Below, piece by piece: positions 17,211 through 25,542 of a stretch of DNA of 64,000 nucleotides. Numbering within the stretch: the first letter of the stretch is position 1; the number at the start of each line of letters is the position of its first letter. The notes below the pieces were generated by a model. That model did no database searches, was not told the origin of the DNA, and was given only the letters and a program-made list of their open reading frames with translations. The stretch is from positions 31,654-95,653 of IMG/VR virus record IMGVR_UViG_3300045116_000451; one strand, 5' to 3'. The stretch comes from a virus. A program made the translations under genes and the position numbers.

Positions 17211-18182
17211 TCACCATCTTTCGGCGGCGCGCGGCGCGAGCAGCTTGCGGGCCGCGAGATAGCCTAGCGACAACCCGACGACGAGCATGGCGGCCTTCTC
17301 CCAGCCCTTGGCCTTGGCGAGCACTTGTTGCAGGCCGCTGCCACCAGGCGGAACGACGCCGGTCGGAGGTCCGAGCCCGGGAGGCACTACCGGGGGGCCT
17401 ACTTGCGTGGTTGCCGCGACCACAAGCGGCTTGAGCGTCTTGGGGTCGAACGCCGAGCCCGTCGCGATTCCGTAGCCGCCCGTGCCGAGATACGGCGGGT
17501 TCGAAGCCCACGCGTTGTCGGGCAGTCGGTCGTGCACCTTGGCGTACACGTACGAGTAGCCCCATGGCAGCGCCGCGTCTGGGACGCGCCGGTATTCCCA
17601 GTACGCCTGGTTCGAGATCCAAAAAGAGAGCGCGGCCCTCTGCCAGACGTCGGTGTCGATGTCGCCCGATGAAAAGCTTGCTTCGAGCGGCATCAGGCCG
17701 ACGACGAACACCTTGGGCGTTCCGCGGCTGCCGGCGAGCGCGTTCGCGAGGTACTGCTTCCAACGCTGCACTTGCGTGGCGAAGCTTTTCTCGGTCGCGT
17801 TCGGCTGGAACACGAGATCCACGGTCCAGGTGCCTGCCCCTGCCTGCAAGCTTTCGTTCCACGAGTCGCCGAACGGAAGGGTGTAGGTGTGCGGTTCTAG
17901 GTACTTCACCACGTCGCCGTTTGGCACGTGACGAAGCGCAACGCCCTTGACTTGATAGGGTCCGGCAAGCTCGCCCGTGACGGCGAACGTAGCGCCGACC
18001 TTTTTCGCAAGGTCAACGAGCAGGTGCGCGGGAGGGACGTCGAGTTCCCAGTCGTGCAGGACGACGCGAAGAACGTGATCGATGCCCCCCTCGAACGTTG
18101 CGCTCGGGGCCGCCAGCGACCAGCCTGCGAGCAGGAAGTTGTCGTAGCTGCGAAGGGCCTGGTAAAGCTCGGTGTCTGACAT
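17211..18182 (-). CDS. Hypothetical membrane-anchored protein, 323 aa
   Basis: Starts at ATG 18182. About 250 soluble residues of mixed alpha/beta character contain many aromatics (FWISNQAYWEYRR). A Pro/Gly-rich linker and a C-terminal membrane helix (about 297-314) with an Arg-rich tail follow. A single C-terminal anchor fits a virion spike, penton or membrane-linked protein. No family recognised. Confidence 0.65.
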   Translation of the reverse strand: MSDTELYQALRSYDNFLLAGWSLAAPSATFEGGIDHVLRVVLHDWELDVPPAHLLVDLAKKVGATFAVTGELAGPYQVKGVALRHVPNGDVVKYLEPHTYTLPFGDSWNESLQAGAGTWTVDLVFQPNATEKSFATQVQRWKQYLANALAGSRGTPKVFVVGLMPLEASFSSGDIDTDVWQRAALSFWISNQAYWEYRRVPDAALPWGYSYVYAKVHDRLPDNAWASNPPYLGTGGYGIATGSAFDPKTLKPLVVAATTQVGPPVVPPGLGPPTGVVPPGGSGLQQVLAKAKGWEKAAMLVVGLSLGYLAARKLLAPRAAERW

Positions 18183-18280
18183 GCGGAACCCCGGGTTCGA
18201 GATCGGCCAGGGTGCGCTCGGGCTTGTTGTTTGCCGTCGCGACCGCGTGCGATCCTACGCCGGGGTTCCGAGATCGACCA
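18183..18280 (-). promoter_or_regulatory. 98-bp spacer with inverted repeat and -10-like TAGGAT
   Basis: A perfect 10-bp inverted repeat, GGAACCCCGG (18185-18194) and CCGGGGTTCC (18260-18269), brackets the spacer. TAGGAT is at 18252-18257 on the - strand, but the -35 is poor (TGGTCG). It may be a promoter or operator for the 17211 gene, or an mRNA structure separating it from the candidate coat genes. Confidence 0.35.
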
Positions 18281-19075
18281 CTACCGCAGGCTCTCGCTCA
18301 GGTCACGCTCGATCTGCTTGAGCAGCATGGCCGGGCACTTGTAGCCCATCACCTCGCCCTGGATGAAGGCGACCGGGCTTTCGATCTGCCGGTACACGAC
18401 GCCCGTCATGGTGAAGATGACGTCCTCGTAGACGTACTCGGTGAAGGGAGCATCGGGGGCGCCGTAGCGGCGCGGCGTCTGAGGCATGACGCTGGAGCCG
18501 TATCCCGCGGCGGAAGCGTACTGCGTGGCCGCCGCGATGATGAAGTCGGCCGCGGTCTGCTGGCGGATGGGCACGATGGGCCCGCGGCTCATCTGGCTGG
18601 ACTGCGTGCGCAGCGTGCTTGGGATCGGGTCGAGCCGGTAGCGCAGGTTGCCCGGGTTCTGGTTGTTCATGCGCACGACGTAGCCGAGCGAGCCCGACAA
18701 GCGGCCCTCATCGAGCGGCACGAAGTCGAACGCGTTCACGCCGCTGAAGCGATACGGCTGGATGCGGTAGTCCAGGAGAATGATGGCCTGCCCGACGTCG
18801 GCCTTTACGGCTCCGATCTCGAAGCTCGTCGGGCTGGTCGGCGATCGTGCCGGGTCGAACCACGCCTCGTTCGGCTCGACCCGGAAAAGCTCGTGGTAGG
18901 GCTTGGTCTCGGGGTTGCGGGCGATCTTCGCCATGATGGCGCCCGCTTCCGAGACCACGGACGAGGCGCCGGTGCCTGGTTGGCCGGACCAAGGCGGCGG
19001 AATGGGAGCGCTCGGATCGAGCGGGCACCCCTCTCGGTTCAGGGGCCCCGTGTGCAACGGAAAAGGCTTCGGCAC
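18281..19075 (-). CDS. Beta-rich candidate virion protein, 264 aa
   Basis: GTG start at 19075 behind AGGAGGTCGCC. It contains many alternating strands (GQAIILLDYRIQPYRFSG, GRLSGSLGYVVRMNN, YVYEDVIFTMTGVVYRQ) and a C-terminal helix. It is third in a run of three similarly sized beta-rich genes (20181, 19095, 18281). Adjacent single jelly-roll coat genes are the arrangement in Sphaerolipo-/Matsushitavirus-type membrane phages. I cannot prove a jelly roll by eye. Confidence 0.6.
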   Translation of the reverse strand: MPKPFPLHTGPLNREGCPLDPSAPIPPPWSGQPGTGASSVVSEAGAIMAKIARNPETKPYHELFRVEPNEAWFDPARSPTSPTSFEIGAVKADVGQAIILLDYRIQPYRFSGVNAFDFVPLDEGRLSGSLGYVVRMNNQNPGNLRYRLDPIPSTLRTQSSQMSRGPIVPIRQQTAADFIIAAATQYASAAGYGSSVMPQTPRRYGAPDAPFTEYVYEDVIFTMTGVVYRQIESPVAFIQGEVMGYKCPAMLLKQIERDLSESLR

Positions 19076-19094
19076 GGCGACCTCCTAGAGCCCG

Positions 19095-20078
19095 TCAAAT
19101 CATGCGCACGCCAGCCGGCTGCAGGATTCGGAACCCGAGCAGACCGACGATGACCACGCCGTCGGGCTTGCGAATGATGGTGTCCTGCACGCCCTCGTCG
19201 CATTCCCATTGCGAGTAGCCGATGCCTTCGTGGCCGTCGTACTGGCCCGCGAGGTAGGGCATCGAGCCCACGATCGCCTGGATGTTGCCGGCGATGGGAT
19301 TGTTGATGTGCATGGGCTCCAGTTCCAACTCGATCGTTTCGCCCTTCTCCCAGTAGTCGAGAACTGGCAGCGTGAGCATCTGCTCCATGCCGGGGGCCCA
19401 CAGGCTCGACGGGACTTTGTCGGACTGGCGAGGGTAAACCGCGCCCTTGAGCGAGATCCAGCCGTCCCACTCCATCGTACGGAACGGAGATTGGTTGGTC
19501 GCGCGGTGCGGCACGGCGCCAAGGGGCGTCGTTTGCGGCGGCACGCACCCCTCGTTGCCCAGGTTCCAGCTCCAATCCCATCCGTTCATGGCGTCCATGA
19601 AGTCGAGCACGCTCGAGATGGGACGCTGCCTGCCCCAGGAGCGCCCTTCGAAACGCTGTACGTTCTGGCCGTCGGTCACTTCGAACCCGTACAGGGACAC
19701 GAACGTCGCGTAGCGCGCAACGGCGACGAAAGGCCCGTCCTGCGAGATCGTGAAGCTGCCCGAGACGCCCGTTTGAAGGTTCGCGGGCACGGCGATCTGA
19801 ATGGGGATGTCGAACGGGATCCTGCGGCCCGGGATGTCCTCGATGGCGAGCATGTCGGGCGTTCCGAGAAGGGTCCCTCCGCCCTTGGAGCCTCGGACCT
19901 TCATGCCTTCGAGCATGCCGCCCATGCGCTGGATGGCGGCGGCGTGCGCGGCGTGCGAGCGGCGAAGCTCGTCGTGAGCGGCGCCGAGCCTGCGGCTCGC
20001 CTCGACCGCTTCTCGGGCGGCGCGATTCGCGCCGTCCGTCATCTGCTGGATACGTGCCCAGATTTGGTTGATGTCCAT
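19095..20078 (-). CDS. Beta-rich candidate virion protein, 327 aa
   Basis: Starts at ATG 20078 behind AAGGAGCGACAG. A helical N-terminus (about 1-60) leads into a beta-rich body (GSFTISQDGPFVAVARYATF, ETIELELEPMHINNP, GVVIVGLLGFRILQPAG). The middle has a Trp-rich loop (NGWDWSWNLGNEG). It lies between two other beta-rich genes and is separated from the upstream one by a strong hairpin. Candidate major or minor coat protein. Confidence 0.6.
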   Translation of the reverse strand: MDINQIWARIQQMTDGANRAAREAVEASRRLGAAHDELRRSHAAHAAAIQRMGGMLEGMKVRGSKGGGTLLGTPDMLAIEDIPGRRIPFDIPIQIAVPANLQTGVSGSFTISQDGPFVAVARYATFVSLYGFEVTDGQNVQRFEGRSWGRQRPISSVLDFMDAMNGWDWSWNLGNEGCVPPQTTPLGAVPHRATNQSPFRTMEWDGWISLKGAVYPRQSDKVPSSLWAPGMEQMLTLPVLDYWEKGETIELELEPMHINNPIAGNIQAIVGSMPYLAGQYDGHEGIGYSQWECDEGVQDTIIRKPDGVVIVGLLGFRILQPAGVRMI

Positions 20079-20111
20079 CTGTCGCTCCTTGCGCCTTCGA
20101 GCGCGGAGTCA

Positions 20112-20138
20112 CCGGCCCCCGGGATCTCCGAGGGCCGG
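20112..20138 (-). promoter_or_regulatory. mRNA hairpin between candidate coat genes
   Basis: CCGGCCC and GGGCCGG form a stem of at least seven GC pairs around a 13-nt loop, about 30 bases upstream of ATG 20078. No U-run follows. It may adjust the ratio of the two products by partial attenuation or mRNA protection. Confidence 0.4.
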
Positions 20139-20180
20139 CGCGATCAGGGATGCGAAGCGGGCCCGGCGGCCCGCCCCGGG

Positions 20181-20948
20181 CTACTGCACGTCGCGGCTCA
20201 GCAGGCCGTCGATCGTCATCGACACGACCTTGGTGATCGCGTCGACGGCGTTCAGGTTGCTGATGGGGTCGCGCATGTTGCGGTTCTGGTTGGTCGCGGT
20301 GCCGAAGACGGTCGCGTTGCCGCCGTCCGGGTACGCGACGCCCTGGACGCTCACCTTGATGAACTGGCGAGGCGTGATCGTGATGGCGCGCGCGATGCGC
20401 AGGATCGCCGCGTGCGTCGAGTCACCGTTCTGCCAGTGGATGAGGTCGGTCGGGCCACCGTTGTCGCCGCTCAGGCCGCCGCCGTACGGGAAGTACATCG
20501 TCGGCATCGACTTGAGCGAGTCCTTCTCGCCGGCTCCGAGCGTCCAGAACAGGCCCTCGGCGCACTGCGAGTGCAGGCGGTAGACGTCGTAGAGGTCGCC
20601 CGGCGCGTTGCCGATGGCGACACCGCCCGGACCGTTCGGCCACACGATGGCGTCGCCCGGCGTGACGTGGCCCCAGTCGCCGTTGACGGCGACAGGGCCC
20701 GCGGGATCCAGCACGCGCTGGATCGGCGCGCGGAACCAGAGCATGACCCGCGCGGCCAGGATGATCATGCTCGAGTCGTTCGGCAGGATCGCGCTGGTCT
20801 TGAGGTTGGTGAAGCCCTCGTCGCGGCCCTGCAGGATGAACAGGTCCGTCTGGGGGTTGAGCCCGCCGGGGCTGATGCCGAACGTCCTGATGAGGGCGTC
20901 TCGGTACGGCTGGTGGACTCGCTCGCGCACATTCAGAATCTTTGCCAT
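20181..20948 (-). CDS. Beta-rich candidate major coat protein, 255 aa
   Basis: The ATG at 20948 has GGAG and a 119-bp structured leader, unlike most genes here, suggesting strong expression. The chain is mostly strands (SSMIILAARVMLWFRAP, HAAILRIARAITITPRQF, IKVSVQGVAY) with a helical C-terminus (LNAVDAITKVVSM). No membrane segment and no HK97-type features are visible. The three-gene cluster 20181/19095/18281 is the best coat-protein candidate in the window. Confidence 0.6.
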   Translation of the reverse strand: MAKILNVRERVHQPYRDALIRTFGISPGGLNPQTDLFILQGRDEGFTNLKTSAILPNDSSMIILAARVMLWFRAPIQRVLDPAGPVAVNGDWGHVTPGDAIVWPNGPGGVAIGNAPGDLYDVYRLHSQCAEGLFWTLGAGEKDSLKSMPTMYFPYGGGLSGDNGGPTDLIHWQNGDSTHAAILRIARAITITPRQFIKVSVQGVAYPDGGNATVFGTATNQNRNMRDPISNLNAVDAITKVVSMTIDGLLSRDVQ

Positions 20949-21067
20949 GGTGGTTTCTCCGTTGCCCGGGTATTCACCCGGTTGCTTGCCGGCCGGTGCT
21001 GTTGTTCACGCGGCCAAGTTCCGCGAGCCGGCCGGCGTTGTTCCTTTTTTCCTCGTGGTCCCCGGCA
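20949..21067 (-). promoter_or_regulatory. Structured 5' leader of the 20181 gene
   Basis: On the - strand the leader has an inverted pair GCCGGCCGG/CCGGCCGGC (20988-20996, 21028-21036). It also has a tight hairpin CCGGGT-ATTC-ACCCGG (20966-20981) just before the ribosome-binding site CGGAG. A run of six T on the + strand (21045-21050) sits on the wrong side to terminate leftward transcription. This is probably an mRNA stability or translation-control element. Confidence 0.4.
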
Positions 21068-23731
21068 TCAGCCGAAGACGCCGTTCGAGCCTCCGACGTC
21101 GAAGATCCCCGTGTCCGGCGCGATCTCCTGCCCACCGACGACGCTCATCTGCGTGGTCGGCACGTAGTCGGAGCGCGTTCCGGGCCCGCCGCCCGTCAGC
21201 ATGCCGGGCCCGGCGCCCAGGCCCGCTGCGGCCTCCATCACACCGAATTCGGCGTCCAGGTTCCCGTCCGGGCGCACGCCGTCGTTGATGTAGCCGAACC
21301 CATCCGCTGAGCCCGAGAAGCTCGGCAGCACCTCGTAGTCGCCGTAGCCCTCGACCTGCAGGCCCGAGGCGACGTACTCGCCGAAGTCACTGACGGGCGC
21401 GAGCGAGCCGTCCGAAACGTACTCGCCGGTGCCGGTCACGTACTCGCCGAAGCCGGCGTTTGCCTGGTAGAACTGGCCCATGCCGGCGGCAGCCTGCACG
21501 AAGCGCGGGTCACCGAAGCCGGCGTTCGCCTGGTAGACGGGCTGCCCGAAGCCGCCCATCACGTAGCGCGAGCGCTGGCCCTGGCCCGGGATGCCCGAGA
21601 ACCCGGGGATGGTGTAGCCCACGGCGTTCAGAATGCCCTGGATGACGCCCGTCGCCATGGCGACGAAGCTGCCGACGCTCACGGCCTGTGCGTAGTGGCT
21701 CTTGCTCGGGTCGGTGAGGAACCACTTGCCCGAGGCGTACATGCCGATGCCACCGGCGACGACCTTGGAGGCGGGGCCGACGAACTTCGCGACGCCCGGC
21801 CCGAGGTAGCCGCCGAGGATGCTGAACAGGCCCGAGAGCAGGTTGATGCCGATGAACCCGCCGATGCCGGTGAGGCCGGCCTTGATGGCATCGCCCCAGC
21901 TCGGGTACGCGAGGTTCTCCATGTAGAAGCCCGGGTTCTTGCGGAACTTCTTGCCCATGCGCTTGTACATCTTCGACGCCTTCTTGACGCCGTAGCGCTT
22001 GACCAGGGCCTTCCACGTGCGCTTGCCGAAGCGCTTCTTCGCTTTCTTGCCGTACTTGCGCTTCTTGCTCGTGGACCGGCGCTTCTTGCTCTTGCCGCGC
22101 TTCTTTCCCTTGCTGCGCTTCTTGCCGCCGATCGCCCAGTAGTCGGGCTTGCGGAACGCGCTCTTGGTGCGCGCCTTCTTGAGGTACTTGCGGAAGCGCT
22201 TGGAGCCCATCATGGCCCGCACCCACGCGTCGAAGTCCTCGTACTCGGGGAACTGGCGCTGGGCGTGCCCCTCGGCCATGGCTTCCATCGCGAGGGCGAG
22301 CTGCTGGGGCGTCACGCCCATGTCGCGCGCGGCCTGCACGGCGGCGTACGTGAACTTCGGGGGCTTGGGCATCTTCGGGGGCTTGATGCGCCTGCCGACC
22401 CAGGGAGGAAGGAAGCCGGGCCCCCAGTCGAGGCGCTGAGCCCAGGCATACGGATCGAGGCGCTGGCCGCCGATGCCGGGCCGGAACGGGTAGCCGGTGC
22501 CTGCGCGCGTCTGCATGCGCGTGATGACGAGCAGGCGGCTTCGCGCAAGCGCCTTCTGCGACGCCGTCGCGCCCGGATGTGCGAGCACGGCCTGGAGCAG
22601 GCTTTCGGCGTAGCGGAAGTTGCGAGACCGAAGAGCCGTCAGGGCGCGCGCCAGCATGCCGGCCGGATCGCCGTGCCCGGCTGCAGCGCCGTACTGGTTG
22701 GGAGCGAACGGGCTGTTCTTGATGGTGACGTTGAGCGCGCCCCGTCCGCCCACGGCGTGCACACGACGAGCGCGCAGCGCGCCCTTGCGCGCGTAGCCCT
22801 TGCGCCCACGCTTGGCCTTGCGGCTGCGCTTGGCCTTGCGGCCGTAGCCCTTGCGGCCGCGCTTTCCCTTGCGCGCGTAGCCTTTGCGCCCGAAGCCGCG
22901 CTTGGCGTACGCGCCCTTGCGGCCCTTCTTGCGTCGGCGCTTGCCCTTGCCGCGACGCTTGCCCATGTTCTCCTCGAACTCGAAGCTCGAAGAGCTGGAC
23001 GAGCTGCTGTCGTCGTTCGCTTCGAACTCGTCCGCGTTGCGGCGGAAGGCTCGCACCTTGCCCCTGTACGGACGCAGGGTGAAGCTTTTTGAGATCAAGC
23101 CGGGAAGCCCATGGCGTCCCTTGCCCTTGCGGCCTCGCTTGCCCTTGCCGCGCTTGCGGCCCTTCTTGCGATTCTCTTCCATGACGATCATTGGATCCTC
23201 CGTCCAGGGTGGGCCGGCGCCCGGGCCGGCGGGGTTGTTGAGCGCGGTCTGGACGCCGTACTTCTTGGCGGCGGCGCGGATCCGGCGCTTGATCTTCGAG
23301 CGCACTGCCGGCGTGTAGCTCGGGCAGTGCTTGCCGCAGTAGCTGGCGGCGGCGCGCACGAACGATTGGCTCTGGGCCTTGGTTTTTCCGTGGATCGGGT
23401 ACGCGTAGCATTCCGGCAGGGCGTAGTGCTTTCTTTCTGTGGCACCGCGGCGGCGGTGTTTTGCTGGAGGTGACGAATGGCAGGTGACCCCGCCGACCTT
23501 CTTGGCGTTCGTGAGGAAGCGCCCCTTGTCGTCTCTGGGCTGCGCCCGCGGACGCCGCCGATTCCCCGGGTTCGAGATGCCCATGAGGGTGGTGACGCCG
23601 GCAGGGTTCGGGTTCAGGCGCAAGGGATGGCCCTTGGGTACGCCGTACCCCTTGGCGATCTTGCTGCTCACCTCGAAGACCTCGCCGGTCGCCACGCGCA
23701 TGCCTCTGCCGCATTCGCGGGAAGCCGCCAC
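21068..23731 (-). CDS. Very basic 887-aa protein with Lys/Arg-Gly repeats and membrane segment
   Basis: A GTG start (23731) is assumed; an ATG at 23701 is possible. The order is: a Cys-containing N-terminus (ECYAYPIHGK ... YCGKHCPSY); a first basic tract (KKGRKRGKGKRGRKGKGR); an acidic poly-Ser patch; a second, longer tract of G-R-K-G-Y and A-K-R units; a helical domain; and a third basic tract (SKGKKRGKSKKRR). After these come one or two hydrophobic segments (about 620-690) and a Gly/Asn/Tyr-rich tail with repeated YQANAGFG. The tracts resemble histone H1 or viral core proteins that neutralise packaged DNA, here tied to a membrane region. A strong TTGACA promoter lies upstream. Confidence 0.75.
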   Translation of the reverse strand: MAASRECGRGMRVATGEVFEVSSKIAKGYGVPKGHPLRLNPNPAGVTTLMGISNPGNRRRPRAQPRDDKGRFLTNAKKVGGVTCHSSPPAKHRRRGATERKHYALPECYAYPIHGKTKAQSQSFVRAAASYCGKHCPSYTPAVRSKIKRRIRAAAKKYGVQTALNNPAGPGAGPPWTEDPMIVMEENRKKGRKRGKGKRGRKGKGRHGLPGLISKSFTLRPYRGKVRAFRRNADEFEANDDSSSSSSSSFEFEENMGKRRGKGKRRRKKGRKGAYAKRGFGRKGYARKGKRGRKGYGRKAKRSRKAKRGRKGYARKGALRARRVHAVGGRGALNVTIKNSPFAPNQYGAAAGHGDPAGMLARALTALRSRNFRYAESLLQAVLAHPGATASQKALARSRLLVITRMQTRAGTGYPFRPGIGGQRLDPYAWAQRLDWGPGFLPPWVGRRIKPPKMPKPPKFTYAAVQAARDMGVTPQQLALAMEAMAEGHAQRQFPEYEDFDAWVRAMMGSKRFRKYLKKARTKSAFRKPDYWAIGGKKRSKGKKRGKSKKRRSTSKKRKYGKKAKKRFGKRTWKALVKRYGVKKASKMYKRMGKKFRKNPGFYMENLAYPSWGDAIKAGLTGIGGFIGINLLSGLFSILGGYLGPGVAKFVGPASKVVAGGIGMYASGKWFLTDPSKSHYAQAVSVGSFVAMATGVIQGILNAVGYTIPGFSGIPGQGQRSRYVMGGFGQPVYQANAGFGDPRFVQAAAGMGQFYQANAGFGEYVTGTGEYVSDGSLAPVSDFGEYVASGLQVEGYGDYEVLPSFSGSADGFGYINDGVRPDGNLDAEFGVMEAAAGLGAGPGMLTGGGPGTRSDYVPTTQMSVVGGQEIAPDTGIFDVGGSNGVFG

Positions 23732-23764
23732 CCTGGCGAAACGGATCTCCGCTACCTGCGTGCC

Positions 23765-23793
23765 GTTCTACCGGCGCGGACACGATCTGTCAA
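23765..23793 (-). promoter_or_regulatory. Strong promoter upstream of the basic protein and coat genes
   Basis: A perfect TTGACA (23788-23793), a 17-bp spacer and TAGAAC (23765-23770) lie on the - strand, 34 bp before the GTG at 23731. Both elements are in the gap between the 23805 gene and the basic-protein gene. It would drive a late transcript covering 21068 and the three candidate coat genes. Confidence 0.6.
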
Positions 23794-23804
23794 GCGCGGC
23801 GCCG

Positions 23805-24551
23805 TCAGTCGAACCCGTGCAGCGACTGCAGCAGTACGCCGACGAAAGCGTCCGCCCATTCGACGGCGAACGGTCGGGAGCCAGCAGGGCGGCCGGCAGC
23901 GCCCGCGAGCGACCTCAGCTTGGAAGCCACTTCGACCGAGGGCCAGGCGGTCTCGGGGTCGCTCATGTGCACGGGCACTTCAGCGCGTCCGAGTAGAGCT
24001 TGCAGAGCGAGCGCGAGACGCTTGGTGTAGACCTCGGCTGTGATCGCGGATTGTTCGGGTTGCATCGCCCAGGCTTTGCCGAGCGTCACCGGATCGCCCG
24101 CGACCGTGTGACCGAACCCTGCCCACCAAAAGCCTCGGAGAACACCCGGTTCGGTTTTCGCGTTTGGTTTGGTGCGTTCGAATTCGTAGCCCCGCTTCGA
24201 ATGCGCCACGCGCATGAGATGTTCGCTCGCCGGATGGCGAAACTCGACGAGCGCTGCTCCTTCGACAAGCTTGTCGATTCGATCCCTGAGAACAGCGATT
24301 GTGTCGGCACTAGGCCACTCGCTTTTTGCCTGTTTGGACCAAACGTGCACGTGCTCGTCACCGAGGAGTGCGGTCAAGGCCAACTTCAAGTTGTCAGCCA
24401 TGATGCCGGCAGCTTTACGCGCATGCGTCCGATCAATCGACCAGGCGGTGCCTATTTTGATTTCGTCGCGCCACAGCAATCCAGGATCACTGTAAAAGGT
24501 GTGGCCGAAGTCGGACGACCACAGTATCGTCAACGGGTCGGATTGTTTCAT
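23805..24551 (-). CDS. Protein with an internal duplication, 248 aa
   Basis: Two halves of about 100 residues are alike. Both contain FGHT, DP, an AW near the start of a helix, a LALxALLG helix followed by VHV or VHM, and a (E/A)WPS-x-x-LR segment. This indicates a tandem domain duplication. No membrane segment and no known family. ATG 24551 overlaps the stop of the gene at 24548. Confidence 0.65.
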   Translation of the reverse strand: MKQSDPLTILWSSDFGHTFYSDPGLLWRDEIKIGTAWSIDRTHARKAAGIMADNLKLALTALLGDEHVHVWSKQAKSEWPSADTIAVLRDRIDKLVEGAALVEFRHPASEHLMRVAHSKRGYEFERTKPNAKTEPGVLRGFWWAGFGHTVAGDPVTLGKAWAMQPEQSAITAEVYTKRLALALQALLGRAEVPVHMSDPETAWPSVEVASKLRSLAGAAGRPAGSRPFAVEWADAFVGVLLQSLHGFD

Positions 24552-25150
24552 CCCACGATCCCGTCCTTCTTGATGTCAATCTCCGATCCGGTGACGAGAA
24601 AGTGCACCCCCTCGTCCGAGTACACGAGCAGGAACGTTTCACCGGTGTCGGGCCGCTTGCCCGACGCCCAGGTTGCCTTGGGAAGGCGCATCTCGTAGTA
24701 GCGGCCGTCGGTCGCCAGGACCTGCACGCCCTTGAATTCAGCCAGGTCCGACACGAACTTAGGCATCGGGCCCGTCAGCTCGTAGCTTCGGCCCGAGAAC
24801 TCGACGGGCGCTCCGGCTGCGTGACGCACCGACCGAGCACGCCCGTTTCCTTCTCGGAACACGACGGCCTGAGCCCGATCGTTCACGAGCTGAGTGATGG
24901 CCGCGTTGACGAATAGATTCTGCGGCGCTTCGGCGACGTGCTTGTACAGCTCCCACTTGCCGCCGTTGAGCATCTTGTTCGAGAAGTAGATTTCAGCGTT
25001 GGTTTGTCCGAGGTGCATCCAGAACCTAGGCCACTCGAACGAAAGCTCGTGCGGGTTTCTCGCGGGTTTTCCGTAGAATACCTCGCGCTGGCGTTTCGCC
25101 GATTCGAAGACGTTCTTGGTGCTGACTACGGCGACGCGTTCGCGGCTCAC
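24548..25150 (-). CDS. Hypothetical protein, 200 aa
   Basis: Starts at ATG 25150, coupled by overlap on both sides. It is a mixed alpha/beta protein with a basic N-terminus and a C-terminal strand-rich part (GVQVLATDGRYYEMRLP, ETFLLVYSDEGVHFLV). It is somewhat less GC-rich than neighbours. No family recognised. Its position inside the virion block suggests a structural or assembly role. Confidence 0.6.
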   Translation of the reverse strand: MSRERVAVVSTKNVFESAKRQREVFYGKPARNPHELSFEWPRFWMHLGQTNAEIYFSNKMLNGGKWELYKHVAEAPQNLFVNAAITQLVNDRAQAVVFREGNGRARSVRHAAGAPVEFSGRSYELTGPMPKFVSDLAEFKGVQVLATDGRYYEMRLPKATWASGKRPDTGETFLLVYSDEGVHFLVTGSEIDIKKDGIVG

Positions 25151-25542
25151 GAGACGGACCTTTCTTTCTGGCGCGAGCGCATGATCGCAAAAGCGCCCAA
25201 AGCAGCCACGGCTGCGACCACAGCTCCGACAGCGAGAAAGCGAGCCCGATCGCCGACAGGCGCAGCAAAAGCCCCGATGCCAGACGGTACCCCGGTTTTC
25301 TTCGTCCCCTTCCAGACGCCGACTTCACCGCTCGAGATCGAGCCGACCGGAAGGACCCCGTGGCCGACTTTGCGGGCGTCGGGCGGGAGCGGCCGGCCGG
25401 CCATGCTCGCCGGGACTCCGACCGGAGTTGCGAGCGGCGCGAAGTAGCGAGGCGTCGGCAGGTCGTCGTTGAGCGGAACGCGGTCGCCGGCCTCCCAGTA
25501 GTCGAACCCGCCCTCGTACGGGTTGTGCACCGAGTAGATCAC
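25147..25542 (-). CDS. Single-pass membrane protein, 131 aa
   Basis: A GTG at 25542 overlaps the upstream stop (GTGA). About 100 soluble residues rich in Pro, Gly and Val precede a membrane helix (about 105-124, FLAVGAVVAAVAALGAFAIM) and a short basic tail. This is the same type II-like plan as its neighbours. Confidence 0.6.
   Translation of the reverse strand: MIYSVHNPYEGGFDYWEAGDRVPLNDDLPTPRYFAPLATPVGVPASMAGRPLPPDARKVGHGVLPVGSISSGEVGVWKGTKKTGVPSGIGAFAAPVGDRARFLAVGAVVAAVAALGAFAIMRSRQKERSVS

Noticed and set aside
18183-18280. tRNA gene suggested by GGTTCGAGATC-like sequence
   Set aside because: No cloverleaf can be drawn; acceptor and anticodon arms are missing. The similarity is part of an inverted repeat.
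20988-21050. Rho-independent terminator (CCGGCCGG inverted repeat followed by six T)
   Set aside because: The T-run is on the + strand while all genes here run leftward, and the stem arms are 31 bp apart. I kept it only as leader structure.
19209-21167. 652-aa open frame on the + strand
   Set aside because: Antisense to the candidate coat genes; His/Arg/Asp-rich composition without domain features.
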